DNA of 64,000 nucleotides from Flavobacterium gelidilacus DSM 15343 (GTDB lineage Bacteria > Bacteroidota > Bacteroidia > Flavobacteriales > Flavobacteriaceae): NCBI RefSeq assembly GCF_000422685.1, contig NZ_KE383904.1:258257-322256 (forward strand), in the 5' to 3' direction. The notes beneath the pieces are model-generated. The model was not told where the DNA came from and did no database searches. It saw nothing but the letters and a program-made list of their open reading frames with translations. Position 1 is the stretch's first letter, and each line of letters starts with the position of its first letter. A program made the position numbers and the translations under genes. Positions 25,966 through 35,002 of this stretch are shown here, piece by piece.

Positions 25966-26745
25966 TTACATTTTAGCAAAAAGCTTTTCCATTTTTTCTC
26001 TTTCTTCTTCAGCTAACATACTGTCAACTAAAATTCTACCACTGTGTTCATCAGTGATGATTTTCTTTCTACCAGCAATTTCCATTTGAGTTTGTGGTGG
26101 AATTGTAAAAAAAGATCCTGCAGAAGCGCCACGTTCGATAGAAACAACTGCCATTCCGTTTCTTACACTAGATCTAATTCTATTGTAAGCGTTTAACAAT
26201 CTTTCTTCTATTTGTTTTTGATATTCTTCTGATTTTTTAGTTAAGAACGTTTCTTCTTTTTCAGTTTCAGATAATATATCGTTTAATTCAGATTTTTTAT
26301 GCTTTAAGTGTGTTTGTTTAGATTCTAAACGCTCTTTTGATTGTCCGATAACTTCTTTTTTGTGTTCTAAAGAAGCTTTCATTTCTTTAATATGCTTTTC
26401 AGCCAATTGAATTTCTAATTCTTGAAATTCCATTTCCTTAGCTAAAGAGTTGAATTCTCTATTATTACGAACATTATTTTGTTGTTCTAAATATTTTTTG
26501 ATTGAAGTTTTATGCTCATCAATTGCATTTTTCTTTTCTTTGATTTTTTCATCAATGCTTTCCAAGTCAGCTTTTAACTTATCTAAACGAGTAGTTAATC
26601 CTGTAACTTCATCTTCTAAATCTTCAACTTCTAAAGGCAATTCACCTCTAACATTTCTGATTTCATCAATTTTAGAATCGATTAGTTGTAAAGCATATAA
26701 TGCTCTTAATTTGTCTTCAACGTTTAATTCTTTAGTAGCTGCCAT
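25966..26745 (-). CDS. CdsZ-like coiled-coil protein with a cysteine-less zinc-ribbon region
   Basis: A 259-residue cytosolic protein made of a long coiled-coil hairpin (about residues 35-185, rich in Glu/Lys) and a C-terminal domain whose sequence (IPPQTQMEIAGRKKIITDEHSGRILV) matches the zinc-ribbon domain of CdsZ-like proteins. In relatives four cysteines hold zinc; here the corresponding positions are S208, S211, D232 and S235, so no Cys remains. The gene lies 3 bases after the Nif3-family gene on the same strand and has its own terminator. Function of the family is poorly known; roles with RNA or proteins are proposed. That the metal is lost is inference from the alignment. Confidence 0.82.
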   Translation of the reverse strand: MAATKELNVEDKLRALYALQLIDSKIDEIRNVRGELPLEVEDLEDEVTGLTTRLDKLKADLESIDEKIKEKKNAIDEHKTSIKKYLEQQNNVRNNREFNSLAKEMEFQELEIQLAEKHIKEMKASLEHKKEVIGQSKERLESKQTHLKHKKSELNDILSETEKEETFLTKKSEEYQKQIEERLLNAYNRIRSSVRNGMAVVSIERGASAGSFFTIPPQTQMEIAGRKKIITDEHSGRILVDSMLAEEEREKMEKLFAKM

Positions 26746-26748
26746 ATT

Positions 26749-27843
26749 TTAAAAGTACTTAACTGGATTTGTATTTTCTTGTGATAAAATGATTGCAAAA
26801 TTAGTGATTTTTTCTTTAAGATAATCAACAATATAGTTTTTTGTAAATCTTTCACTTTCAAAATGACCAATATCGGCCAATAAAAGTTGATTTTCAGCTT
26901 CATAAAATTGATGGTATTTTAAATCTGCCGTTAGATAAGCGTCTGCTCCAGAGGCAATAGCGTTCTTTATAGCATAACTTCCTGATCCACCTAGAACAGC
27001 AACTTTTTTAATAGGTTTTCCTAAAAATTGACTATGTCTAATGCCTTTGCAATCTAGTTTTTCGCTAATTAATTGTAAGAAATCTGATTCTGAAAGCGCA
27101 TTTTTAAGCGAGCCAACTCTTCCTAAACCTATATTTTGATGTTTGTTTTCAATGTTATAAATTTCATAAGCTACTTCTTCATAAACATGATTTGAAAATA
27201 ATGCTTTTATGATTTTTGATTGTAAATGCTTTTCAAATGTGACTTCAATTTTTATTTCTTTGGCTTCTACAAACTCAAATTGCGAACCTACTTCTGGATT
27301 ACTATTTTCATTTCCCATGTAAGTTCCAATTCCTTGACTGCTGAAACTGCAATCTTCATAATTTCCTATATTTCCAGCACCAGCATCAAACAAAGCGTTT
27401 CTTAATTTTTCAGCATTATCAGAAACTGTATAAGTCACTAATTTTTGAATATAATTTTCTTTTGGAATTAATACTTTTGAATTTTCTATTCCTAAAGCAT
27501 CACAAAATATTTTATTAACTCCATCCTTATGATTATCTAAAGCTGTATGAACGGCATAAACTGCTACGTCATTTTTAATTGCTTTTATAACTGCTCTTTC
27601 TACATAGTTTTTTCCTGTGATTTTCTTTAAACCACCAAAAAGAATAGGATGGAAGCATACAACTAAATTACAATTATTAGTAATTGCTTCATCAATAACT
27701 GCTTCTAATGCATCGTGACAAACTAAAATTCCTGTCAGATTTGCATTAGAGTCACCAACTAACAAACCAACATTATCAAAACTTTCGGCATAACCTAGTG
27801 GAGCCATTTCTTCAAGAATTGCAAGTGTGTCTTTAATTTTCAT
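26749..27843 (-). CDS. Nif3-like dinuclear metal centre hexameric protein
   Basis: A protein of about 364 residues of the NIF3/DUF34 family, a ring-shaped hexamer with a two-metal centre. The ATG at 27843 is chosen; the longer start at 27882 adds residues that are unlike the family's MKIKDTLAILEEMAPLGYAESFDNVGLLVGD start. Markers are the conserved VCFHPILFGGLKKITG, AVYAVHTALDNHKDGVN, and C-terminal LGGSGSYAIKNAIASGADAYLTADLKYHQF motif with metal-binding His, Asp and Glu. An insertion domain in the middle is usual for this longer subclass. It is divergent from lpxK and forms an operon with the CdsZ-like gene. Confidence 0.94.
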   Translation of the reverse strand: MKIKDTLAILEEMAPLGYAESFDNVGLLVGDSNANLTGILVCHDALEAVIDEAITNNCNLVVCFHPILFGGLKKITGKNYVERAVIKAIKNDVAVYAVHTALDNHKDGVNKIFCDALGIENSKVLIPKENYIQKLVTYTVSDNAEKLRNALFDAGAGNIGNYEDCSFSSQGIGTYMGNENSNPEVGSQFEFVEAKEIKIEVTFEKHLQSKIIKALFSNHVYEEVAYEIYNIENKHQNIGLGRVGSLKNALSESDFLQLISEKLDCKGIRHSQFLGKPIKKVAVLGGSGSYAIKNAIASGADAYLTADLKYHQFYEAENQLLLADIGHFESERFTKNYIVDYLKEKITNFAIILSQENTNPVKYF

Positions 27844-27925
27844 TTGAAAGTAATTTTGTTTAACAAAGTAACGAATAATCATTTCAAGATAAAAATTAGA
27901 TGCAAAAAAAGTGTATTTTCGTGCT

Positions 27926-28945
27926 ATGAATTTTTTTCGAAAACTACTTTTTCCGGTTGCCTTAATTTATTGGCTTGTAACTTTTATTAGAAATTTTCTA
28001 TATGATATAGGAGTGTTTAAAAGTGAATCCTTTGATGTTCCAATTATTGCTGTTGGAAATTTGAGTGTTGGTGGCACAGGAAAATCACCTCAAATTGAAT
28101 ACCTAATTCGTTTGTTGTCTGATAATTATCAAGTAGCAACTTTAAGTCGTGGCTATAAAAGAAGTACAACAGGTTTTGTTTTAGCAGATCATAATGCGAA
28201 TGCCAAAACACTTGGTGATGAACCTTTTCAGTTTTATTCAAAATATCCCAAAACTATTGTGGCTGTTGATGAAAATAGAGTAGAAGGTATTGAGATTTTA
28301 TTAGAATTAGATAAAAAACCAAGCGTAATTTTATTAGATGATGCTTATCAACATAGGAAAGTTAAAGCTGGTTTTTATATTTTATTGACTGCGTATGATG
28401 ATTTATTTTGTGATGATTTTATTTTGCCTTTCGGGAATTTACGCGAACCAAGTTTTGGGAAAAATCGTGCCGATATGATAATTGTCACTAAATGTCCAAA
28501 TGATATTGACGAACTTGCACAAAAGAAAATTAAAGATAAATTGAAAGTTTCGCAACCTGTTTATTTTACAACTATTGCTTATGATAGTTATGTTAATAGT
28601 GAATTGGGACAACTTTTGGTAAATGAAATTAAAGAAGAAGAAAAAGTTGTAGTTGCCGGAATTGCAAAGCCAAAACCATTTTTTGATTTTTTAGAAGCCA
28701 AATCAAGTGAAACAATGATTTTTTCTGACCATCACAATTTCGAAGAAAAAGATATAAATTCAATTTTAAATAAAGCAAAAAACAATAAAATCATTACAAC
28801 CGAAAAGGATTATGTAAGATTGAAAGATAAGTTGCCAAAAGAGCAACTTTATTATTTACCAATTCAATCGCAATTTATAAATTTAGGTTCAGATTTTAAT
28901 AACAAAATAAAAGATTATGTGGAACAAAGTTCAAGAAACTGTTAG
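27926..28945 (+). CDS. lpxK: Tetraacyldisaccharide 4'-kinase
   Basis: Inner-membrane-associated enzyme of lipid A synthesis that phosphorylates the 4' position of the lipid A disaccharide. The ATG at 27926 is chosen because it gives the normal FFRKLLFPVALIYWLVTFIRNFLYD membrane-attaching start; the GTG at 27911 adds only five residues. The P-loop-like VGNLSVGGTGKSPQIEYL motif and the DDAYQHRKV and DHHNFEEKD stretches are family marks. About 339 residues, complete. The purine nucleoside phosphorylase gene starts inside its last 29 bases. Confidence 0.96.
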   Translation: MNFFRKLLFPVALIYWLVTFIRNFLYDIGVFKSESFDVPIIAVGNLSVGGTGKSPQIEYLIRLLSDNYQVATLSRGYKRSTTGFVLADHNANAKTLGDEPFQFYSKYPKTIVAVDENRVEGIEILLELDKKPSVILLDDAYQHRKVKAGFYILLTAYDDLFCDDFILPFGNLREPSFGKNRADMIIVTKCPNDIDELAQKKIKDKLKVSQPVYFTTIAYDSYVNSELGQLLVNEIKEEEKVVVAGIAKPKPFFDFLEAKSSETMIFSDHHNFEEKDINSILNKAKNNKIITTEKDYVRLKDKLPKEQLYYLPIQSQFINLGSDFNNKIKDYVEQSSRNC

Positions 28946-29732
28946 TTTTATTCAGTCAAAAACCAATAGTTTTAAACCCGATTTTGGAGTTATTTTAGGT
29001 TCAGGTTTAGGAAATTTTTCAGAAGACATTCAGATTGAATATACTTTAGCTTATAAAGACATTCCTAATTTTCCAGTTTCAACGGTTGAAGGTCATAAAG
29101 GAGCTTTATTATTTGGATCAATTGGTTCGAAAAAAGTAATGGCCATGCAAGGTAGATTTCATTTTTATGAAGGTTATAACATGCAAGAAGTTACTTTTCC
29201 GGTTCGTGTAATGAAATATTTAGGTTTGCAAAACTTAATTGTATCGAATGCTTCTGGTGGTGTTAATTCAAATTTTGTTGTGGGTGATGTGATGATAATT
29301 ACAGATCACATTAATATGATGCCAGAACATCCTTTAAGAGGACATAATGATGAACGTTTTGGACCGCGATTTGTAAATATGAGTGAGCCTTATTCTAGAA
29401 AGTTAATTCTAAAAGCAAAAGAAATTGCTAAAGAATTAAATATTGATGTTAAAGAAGGGGTTTATGTAGGTTTGCAAGGACCAACTTTTGAAACGTTAGC
29501 CGAATATAAAATGGTAAAAGCTATTGGTGGTGATTGCGTTGGAATGTCAACAGTGCCAGAGGTTATTGTTGCCAAACATATGGATATGGATTGCTTTGGA
29601 ATTTCAGTAATTACAGATATGGGTGATGTGGAAAGTATAGAAGAAGTTAATCATGAAGAAGTTCTAAAAGCTGCGAAAAAAGCAGAACCACATGTAAGAG
29701 AGTTGATTAGAAATTTAATTATTAGTATTTAA
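28917..29732 (+). CDS. punA: Purine nucleoside phosphorylase, PNP-I type
   Basis: A 271-residue cytosolic salvage enzyme that splits inosine or guanosine with phosphate. The family signature is complete: GVILGSGLGNFSEDI, TVEGHKGALLFG, MQGRFHFYEGY, the NASGGVNSNFVVGDVMIITDHINMMPEHPL stretch, YVGLQGPTFETLAEYKMV and GVGMST-like CVGMSTVPEVIVAKHMDM. The start lies within lpxK, a 29-base overlap that suggests translational coupling. Its last codons overlap the stop of the convergent hybrid kinase by 18 bases. Confidence 0.95.
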   Translation: MWNKVQETVSFIQSKTNSFKPDFGVILGSGLGNFSEDIQIEYTLAYKDIPNFPVSTVEGHKGALLFGSIGSKKVMAMQGRFHFYEGYNMQEVTFPVRVMKYLGLQNLIVSNASGGVNSNFVVGDVMIITDHINMMPEHPLRGHNDERFGPRFVNMSEPYSRKLILKAKEIAKELNIDVKEGVYVGLQGPTFETLAEYKMVKAIGGDCVGMSTVPEVIVAKHMDMDCFGISVITDMGDVESIEEVNHEEVLKAAKKAEPHVRELIRNLIISI

Positions 29733-31190
29733 TTGTTCAATTATTGTCTTATAAAATAATTTTGAATCAGTTGGTTTGCTTATATAATCATTCATTCCAT
29801 TTGATTTATAGTTATTTATAGAACTTTCACTTTCAATAGCTGCAGTAAAAGCAATTATTGGTGTTTTGGTATTGAATTTTCTTATTTTTTCAGAAACTTT
29901 ATCACCATTAATATCAGGAAGATTGATATCCATAATTATTATATCATAATAGTTATGTTTTGATAAATTTAAAGCTTCTTTACCATTTGATGCAATAGTA
30001 CAGAAAGCCTTGTGTTTTTCAATAAGTTTTCTTGTGACTATTTGTGTAATGCTATTGTCTTCAACGAGTAAGAAATTTTTATTTTCCAAAACTGAAAAAT
30101 CAATTTCATAAATTGGTTCAATATGTTCTTTAACGGTTTTAAAAACAAGTTCAAAATTAAAATTACTTCCAACATTCTCTTCACTACTAAGATTTATTGA
30201 ACTGCCTAAATGTTCCAGTAATTTTTTTACAATAGCTAAGCCTAAACCAGTTCCACCAAATTTTCTATTAATTTCAGTCGAGCCTTGTGTAAAGTTTTCA
30301 AATATTAATTCTTGTTTGTCTTTTGGAATTCCCATTCCATTGTCAATAATTTCAAATTTTATAGTGACTTCTTGTTCTGTTTCTTTACTTAGTTTTAAAT
30401 TCGTTGTTACTGTTCCATTGCTACTAAATTTTATAGCATTTGAAATTAAATTAATTAAAATTTGTGTAATTTTAGTTGGGTCACCAATAACCTTTCTTGG
30501 TATTTCTTCATCAATATTTACCTCACACTTTACATTGTTTAATTTTGCAATTTCATTAAGAGATTTGTCAATATTTATAATGTCTTTTCTAAGATTAAAT
30601 TCTATTTCTTCTGTCAATAAATTTGGAGACTCAATTTTATTAATTTGAAGGACGTCATTAATTAAGTTCATCAAATGGCCAGCCGAAATTTTTAGAGAAA
30701 TCAAATTTTCCATTTGACTTTCCTTTGGATCTTCATTAATTAATATTTCAGAGATAATATTAATTGCGTTTAAAGGAGTCCTTAATTCATGACTTATAGT
30801 TGCTAAGAAATCACTTTTAGCTTTAATAGCTTTTTCTGATTTTTCTTTTTCCTGTTCTAATTCCTTATTTTTTTCTTTTAAAAGATTGTGATTTTTAAAT
30901 TCAATGGTATTGTTTTTATACAAAGACAAGCTTAAAAGAGATAATATTGCAACCAAAGCAATGCTTAAAAGGTTTACTAATTTATTAAAATGTTTTGTTT
31001 TGTCGTTTTCAGAAATATTTGTTTTAGGATGATTGTTGTCGGGAGTAATGTCAGAATTATTAGTTGTTTGAGTTACTTTAAGATTACTGCTTATTGTATT
31101 TGTGTTCGTAGAAGTTACAAACGTTTCACCAGTTTTTGCAATTGTACAAATACTAAAAAAAAGAAAAATAAAAAGAAGCCACCTTTTCAT
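29715..31190 (-). CDS. Hybrid histidine kinase with a minimal sensor region
   Basis: A 491-residue two-component protein. Residues 1-18 look like a signal anchor, followed by a Thr/Asn-rich extracytoplasmic stretch of about 50 residues with no recognisable sensor domain, a transmembrane helix near 71-91, and a coiled-coil linker. The kinase core carries the phospho-acceptor H134 in ATISHELRTPLNA, N251 in the N box and the G boxes (DNGMGIP, GGTGLGLAIVKK). A receiver domain follows, with phospho-acceptor D421 in IIIMDINLPDINGD. The reading of a reduced sensor is unusual: comparable kinases in this group often carry TPR or ligand-binding domains. Downstream partner unknown. Confidence 0.93.
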   Translation of the reverse strand: MKRWLLFIFLFFSICTIAKTGETFVTSTNTNTISSNLKVTQTTNNSDITPDNNHPKTNISENDKTKHFNKLVNLLSIALVAILSLLSLSLYKNNTIEFKNHNLLKEKNKELEQEKEKSEKAIKAKSDFLATISHELRTPLNAINIISEILINEDPKESQMENLISLKISAGHLMNLINDVLQINKIESPNLLTEEIEFNLRKDIINIDKSLNEIAKLNNVKCEVNIDEEIPRKVIGDPTKITQILINLISNAIKFSSNGTVTTNLKLSKETEQEVTIKFEIIDNGMGIPKDKQELIFENFTQGSTEINRKFGGTGLGLAIVKKLLEHLGSSINLSSEENVGSNFNFELVFKTVKEHIEPIYEIDFSVLENKNFLLVEDNSITQIVTRKLIEKHKAFCTIASNGKEALNLSKHNYYDIIIMDINLPDINGDKVSEKIRKFNTKTPIIAFTAAIESESSINNYKSNGMNDYISKPTDSKLFYKTIIEQLNTNN

Positions 31191-31225
31191 ACCAAAAGTT
31201 TTTTTTTAAAAAGGGAATTTATGAA

Positions 31226-32221
31226 TTATTTTTCTATATAAGTTATTAAATCTATAATTCTTGAAGAATAACCAATTTCATTATCATACCATCCTACAAT
31301 TTTAACCATATTATCTATCACAGAAGTCAGTTGAGCATCAAACAAACAAGAATTAGTATTTCCAATAATATCAACAGAAACGATTGGGTCTTCTGTGTAA
31401 TCTAAAATATTCTTTAAGCTTGTTTCAGAGGCTTGTCTAAAAGCATCGTTAATTTCTTCAATCGTAACTTTGCGCTTTACATTTAAAGTGATATCGGTCA
31501 AAGAACCGTCTGGAACGGGAACACGAATTCCACAGCCACCAATTTTACCTTCTAATTCAGGAAAAATTTTAGTTAATGCTTTAGCTGCACCAGTTGTTGT
31601 AGGAACAATGGATTGTGAAGCACCACGAGCTCTTCTCAAATCTTTATGAGGTTGATCGTGTAAACTTTGGTCTGTAGTATAGGAATGAACTGTAGTAATA
31701 TATGCTTGTTCAACTCCACATAGTTCTTGCATGATTTTTAGCATTGGAGCAGCATTATTTGTAGTGCAACTTGCATTTGAAATTATAGTTTCAGAGCCAT
31801 CCAAAATTTGTTCGTTTACACCTAGAACAACAGTTTTTATGATTTCATCTTCTGGTGGAACAGATAAAATAACTTTTTTCGCTCCAGCTAAAATGTGTTT
31901 GTTTAATAATTCTGAAGTTTTAAATTTTCCAGTAGCTTCAATTACTACATCAATATTTAAAGATTTCCAGTCTAAGTTTTTGATTTCTTTTTCACTAAAA
32001 TATAAAAAAGATTTATCATTTATAACTATCGAATTTAAAGTGTGAGACACTTTTTCTTTTAAAACACCATGAATGCTGTCATATTTAATTAAATGACTCA
32101 TGGTTTTTGTATCAGCAATGTCATTAATGGCAATAACTTCTATAGTAGGATGATTTAACAATAAGCGAAAAACATTTCGACCTATTCTTCCAAAACCATT
32201 AATTGCAATGCGTGTTTTCAT
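31226..32221 (-). CDS. gap: Type I glyceraldehyde-3-phosphate dehydrogenase
   Basis: Glycolytic dehydrogenase oxidising glyceraldehyde 3-phosphate with NAD(P) and phosphate. Its 331 residues start with the dinucleotide-binding GFGRIGRNVFRLL loop, and the catalytic Cys lies in SNASCTTNNAAP. The substrate-binding region THVHSYT-type sequence is here TTVHSYTTDQ, then HKDLRRARGASQSIVPTTTGAAKAL, and the C-terminal WYDNEIGYSSRI motif. All are standard. The adjoining intergenic gap holds a large inverted repeat. A Flavobacterium may carry more than one gap; this one is transcribed alone. Confidence 0.97.
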   Translation of the reverse strand: MKTRIAINGFGRIGRNVFRLLLNHPTIEVIAINDIADTKTMSHLIKYDSIHGVLKEKVSHTLNSIVINDKSFLYFSEKEIKNLDWKSLNIDVVIEATGKFKTSELLNKHILAGAKKVILSVPPEDEIIKTVVLGVNEQILDGSETIISNASCTTNNAAPMLKIMQELCGVEQAYITTVHSYTTDQSLHDQPHKDLRRARGASQSIVPTTTGAAKALTKIFPELEGKIGGCGIRVPVPDGSLTDITLNVKRKVTIEEINDAFRQASETSLKNILDYTEDPIVSVDIIGNTNSCLFDAQLTSVIDNMVKIVGWYDNEIGYSSRIIDLITYIEK

Positions 32222-32253
32222 TTTTTTTGTGGTTATTTTTTTTAGGTTAAATG

Positions 32254-32334
32254 TTTAAAAGGTTATGAGTTTAAAAGACTTTGTGTTTATTGTAGCACTT
32301 GACTTTTAATCTTTTAAACTCATAACCTTTTAAC
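32254..32334. repeat. 24-base perfect inverted repeat between gap and lipA
   Basis: Arms 32255-32278 and 32310-32333 are exact reverse complements, separated by a 31-base centre. The arm pattern TTTAAAAG...GAG.TTAAAAGA recurs in diverged form near 46175-46199. It could form a very strong hairpin in RNA; it lies between the gap start and the lipA stop and ends the lipA transcript, but there is no long T-run. Confidence 0.8.
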
Positions 32335-32339
32335 CTCTT

Positions 32340-33215
32340 TTATAAAATATGCTTTTCTGCGTGATAAGATGAACGAACTAAAGCACCACTTTCAACATGT
32401 CTAAATCCAAGTTCTTTTCCGATTTTTTCGTACTTTTCAAATTGTTCTGGAGTGATAAATTCTTTAACAGGCAAGTGTTTTTTTGAAGGTTGTAGATATT
32501 GTCCAATAGTTACAATGTCTACTTTAGCATTTGCTAAATCGTGTAAAACTTCGATGACTTCTTCTTCAGTTTCACCTAAACCTAGCATAATTCCAGATTT
32601 AGTTCTTTTGATACCTTGTTCTTTTAAGTAACGTAAAACCTCTAAACTTCTATCATATTTCGCTTGAATACGAACTTCACGAGTCAAACGTTTAACTGTT
32701 TCCATGTTATGTGAAACTACTTCTGGAGCAACTTCAACTATTCGGTCAATATTTCTTGTATTTCCTTGAAAATCAGGAATAAGTGTTTCTAATGTTGTAG
32801 TAGGATTCATTCTGCGAATAGCTTTCACCGTTTCTGCCCATATAATTGAACCCATATCTTTAATATCATCTCTATCTACACTAGTAATTACTGCATGTTT
32901 GATGCTCATTAATTTGATAGAACGAGCTACTTTTTCTGGTTCGTCCCAATCTACATCTTCTGGGCGACCTGTTTTTACACCACAAAAACCACAAGAACGC
33001 GTACAAATATTTCCTAAAATCATAAAAGTTGCAGTTCCTTCACCCCAACATTCTCCCATGTTTGGACAACTTCCTGATGCGCAAATAGTATTTAGTTTAT
33101 ATTTGTCAACCAAACTGCGAAGTTCAGTGTATTTTTTTCCTGTCGGAAGTTTTACACGAAGCCATTTTGGTTTTGGTTCTCTTGGTGGAAATACATTTTC
33201 TATAACGTTGTTCAT
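32340..33215 (-). CDS. lipA: Lipoyl synthase
   Basis: Radical-SAM enzyme that inserts two sulfurs into octanoyl-lipoyl domains of dehydrogenase complexes. The 291-residue protein contains the auxiliary cluster cysteines ([12 protein letters not shown]) and the radical SAM motif C-T-R-S-C-G-F-C, followed by the expected [25 protein letters not shown] and ending [11 protein letters not shown]. Length and order are normal. A TATATTTG promoter element lies 20 bases above the start on the minus strand. The gene is not with lipB here. Confidence 0.97.
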   Translation of the reverse strand: MNNVIENVFPPREPKPKWLRVKLPTGKKYTELRSLVDKYKLNTICASGSCPNMGECWGEGTATFMILGNICTRSCGFCGVKTGRPEDVDWDEPEKVARSIKLMSIKHAVITSVDRDDIKDMGSIIWAETVKAIRRMNPTTTLETLIPDFQGNTRNIDRIVEVAPEVVSHNMETVKRLTREVRIQAKYDRSLEVLRYLKEQGIKRTKSGIMLGLGETEEEVIEVLHDLANAKVDIVTIGQYLQPSKKHLPVKEFITPEQFEKYEKIGKELGFRHVESGALVRSSYHAEKHIL

Positions 33216-33234
33216 GGAAATAAAATTTGAATTG

Positions 33235-33242
33235 CAAATATA
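33235..33242 (-). promoter_or_regulatory. -7 element (TATATTTG) of lipA
   Basis: Minus-strand TATATTTG 20 bases above the lipA ATG, the standard Bacteroidota element; no -33 TTG at 19 bases. Confidence 0.6.
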
Positions 33243-33332
33243 CGATAATGAATTTAGAATACTGAAATTACATTTTAGAAAATAAAGTTAAATAAACTGA
33301 AATGAATTCAATTAATTGCAACCAGTAAAATT

Positions 33333-33893
33333 TTATTTCTTCTTAATAATTTCTGCTAATAATTTTTTGCCTCGAAGTAATTTTATTTTAATATTATTCA
33401 AAGGTTCTTCAAGTTGATCAGCAATTTCTTGATAGCTCATTTCCTGAAAATAACGCATTTGAATAACTTCCTGATAAGCAGGTTTTAATTCTTTAATGCA
33501 AAGTAATAATTGGGCTAAATTTTGTTCAATAATTAATTCATCCTCAGCAGTTGGAGAATCATCAGCAATTGAATTGGCATAATTTGAATCATCGGTATTG
33601 TCTACAAAAAGAGAAGATTTTTTTTTGCGAAGCATATCAATGTGTACGTTTTTAGCAATTGCTATAAGCCAAGTGTTAAAACCATATTCGGCGTTGTAAG
33701 TAGTGATTTTATCAAAAGCTTTGGCAAATGTTTCGATAGCAATATCTTCTGTATCAGTTTCGTTTTCTGTGCGTTTTATCATAAATCCATACACTTCATT
33801 CCAATAGAAATCCAATAAAAAAGTAAAAGCAACTTGGTCACCTTTTTTAGCTTTTTCAATATTGGTTTGTATTATGGCTGAAGTTATTTCCAA
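33333..33893 (-). CDS. ECF RNA polymerase sigma factor
   Basis: A 186-residue sigma-70-type factor of the ECF class. Region 2 is seen in TEDIAIETFAKAFDKITTY and region 4 in YQEVIQMRYFQEMSYQEIADQLEEPLNNIKIKLLRGKKLL. It has no FecR neighbour. Its start overlaps the stop of the upstream GT2 glycosyltransferase gene by 10 bases, so the two genes are translated together on the same strand. An envelope-stress role is possible from the neighbour only. Fairly common pair in Flavobacteria. Confidence 0.92.
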   Translation of the reverse strand: MEITSAIIQTNIEKAKKGDQVAFTFLLDFYWNEVYGFMIKRTENETDTEDIAIETFAKAFDKITTYNAEYGFNTWLIAIAKNVHIDMLRKKKSSLFVDNTDDSNYANSIADDSPTAEDELIIEQNLAQLLLCIKELKPAYQEVIQMRYFQEMSYQEIADQLEEPLNNIKIKLLRGKKLLAEIIKKK

Positions 33894-34993
33894 TGTACTG
33901 GTTTTGAGAAAATATTAGTTAAAAATATGTTGACATGTGTAAATATAAGCACTAATTCTATAATTGGATACCAAAACATTACATCTTTTTCATTTAATTT
34001 TCCAGCTCCATAACCTAGTGAAATCCAACAGAAAATATATCTAAAAAATATGATTCCTAAAACAATCATCCATTGAAATTGAAATGCTAATAAAAGAATA
34101 GCTAAAACAAAGAACAACAATTGCGAAAGAAAATATAAACTTAATTGAAATTTATCAAAAGGTTTGTATAATTTGGCTGTAGTTACGTGTCTTCTTTTTT
34201 GGTTAAACCAATCTTTGTAAGTTGTTCTTGGAGTTGAATAGGTAAAACTTTCGGGTGTAAAAACAATAGCTGTATTTTCTTTATCAGCTGCTTGATTGAT
34301 AAACAAATCATCATCACCAGAACGAACTCGCATGTGATCCATAAATCCACGATTATCAAAGAAAACAGATTTTTTGTAAGCTAAATTTCGGCCAACACCC
34401 ATATAAGGTTTTCCGATTTTAGCCCAAGAAAAATATTGAACGGCAGTCAATAAAGTTTCGTAACGAATAATTTTATTTAAGAAAGAGTTCTTGATTTTAT
34501 CATAAGCACCATAACCTAAAACAATTGTTTTTTTCATGGTAAATTGTGCAGTCATTTGTTGTAACCAATCCTTAGAATTTGGATAGCAATCTGCATCAAT
34601 AAACACCAAGTAATCTTTTGTTGCAGCTTTAATTCCTAATGTTAAGGCAAATTTTTTGTTTCCCCAAAAGGCTTCATTGTTTTCAACTTTAACTAATTTT
34701 ACAGTTGGATATTGTTTTTCATATGCTTCAAAAATATCCAAAGTTTCATCGCTAGAAGCATCGTCAATTAAGACAATTTCATAATCTGAATAATTTTGAT
34801 TAATTAATAAAGGGAAAAATTTCTTTACGTTTTCAGCTTCGTTTTTTGCACAAACAATTACTGAAACAGGAACTTTTTTGGGAGTAATATCTTGTTTGTG
34901 AGCAAAAGTAAATTGGCCAAAAATTCCGATATAATAAATAAATTGAATAACAACTATTGCTATGAAAGCATAAAGTAAAATGAATAAAATCAT
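33884..34993 (-). CDS. Membrane glycosyltransferase family 2 protein
   Basis: A 369-residue inner-membrane glycosyltransferase. An N-terminal transmembrane helix (ILLYAFIAIVVIQFIYYIGIFG) precedes a GT-A domain with the VSVIVCAKNEAENV start, DDASSDETLDI and the DADC metal-binding motif; RSGDDDLFINQAAD matches a second conserved acidic patch, and KRRHVTTAKLYKP is the acceptor-side QxxRW-like element. Two to three further membrane helices end the protein. The sugar and acceptor are unknown. It shares an operon with the ECF sigma gene. Confidence 0.92.
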   Translation of the reverse strand: MILFILLYAFIAIVVIQFIYYIGIFGQFTFAHKQDITPKKVPVSVIVCAKNEAENVKKFFPLLINQNYSDYEIVLIDDASSDETLDIFEAYEKQYPTVKLVKVENNEAFWGNKKFALTLGIKAATKDYLVFIDADCYPNSKDWLQQMTAQFTMKKTIVLGYGAYDKIKNSFLNKIIRYETLLTAVQYFSWAKIGKPYMGVGRNLAYKKSVFFDNRGFMDHMRVRSGDDDLFINQAADKENTAIVFTPESFTYSTPRTTYKDWFNQKRRHVTTAKLYKPFDKFQLSLYFLSQLLFFVLAILLLAFQFQWMIVLGIIFFRYIFCWISLGYGAGKLNEKDVMFWYPIIELVLIFTHVNIFLTNIFSKPVHWK

Positions 34994-35002
34994 TTCTATA
35001 AA

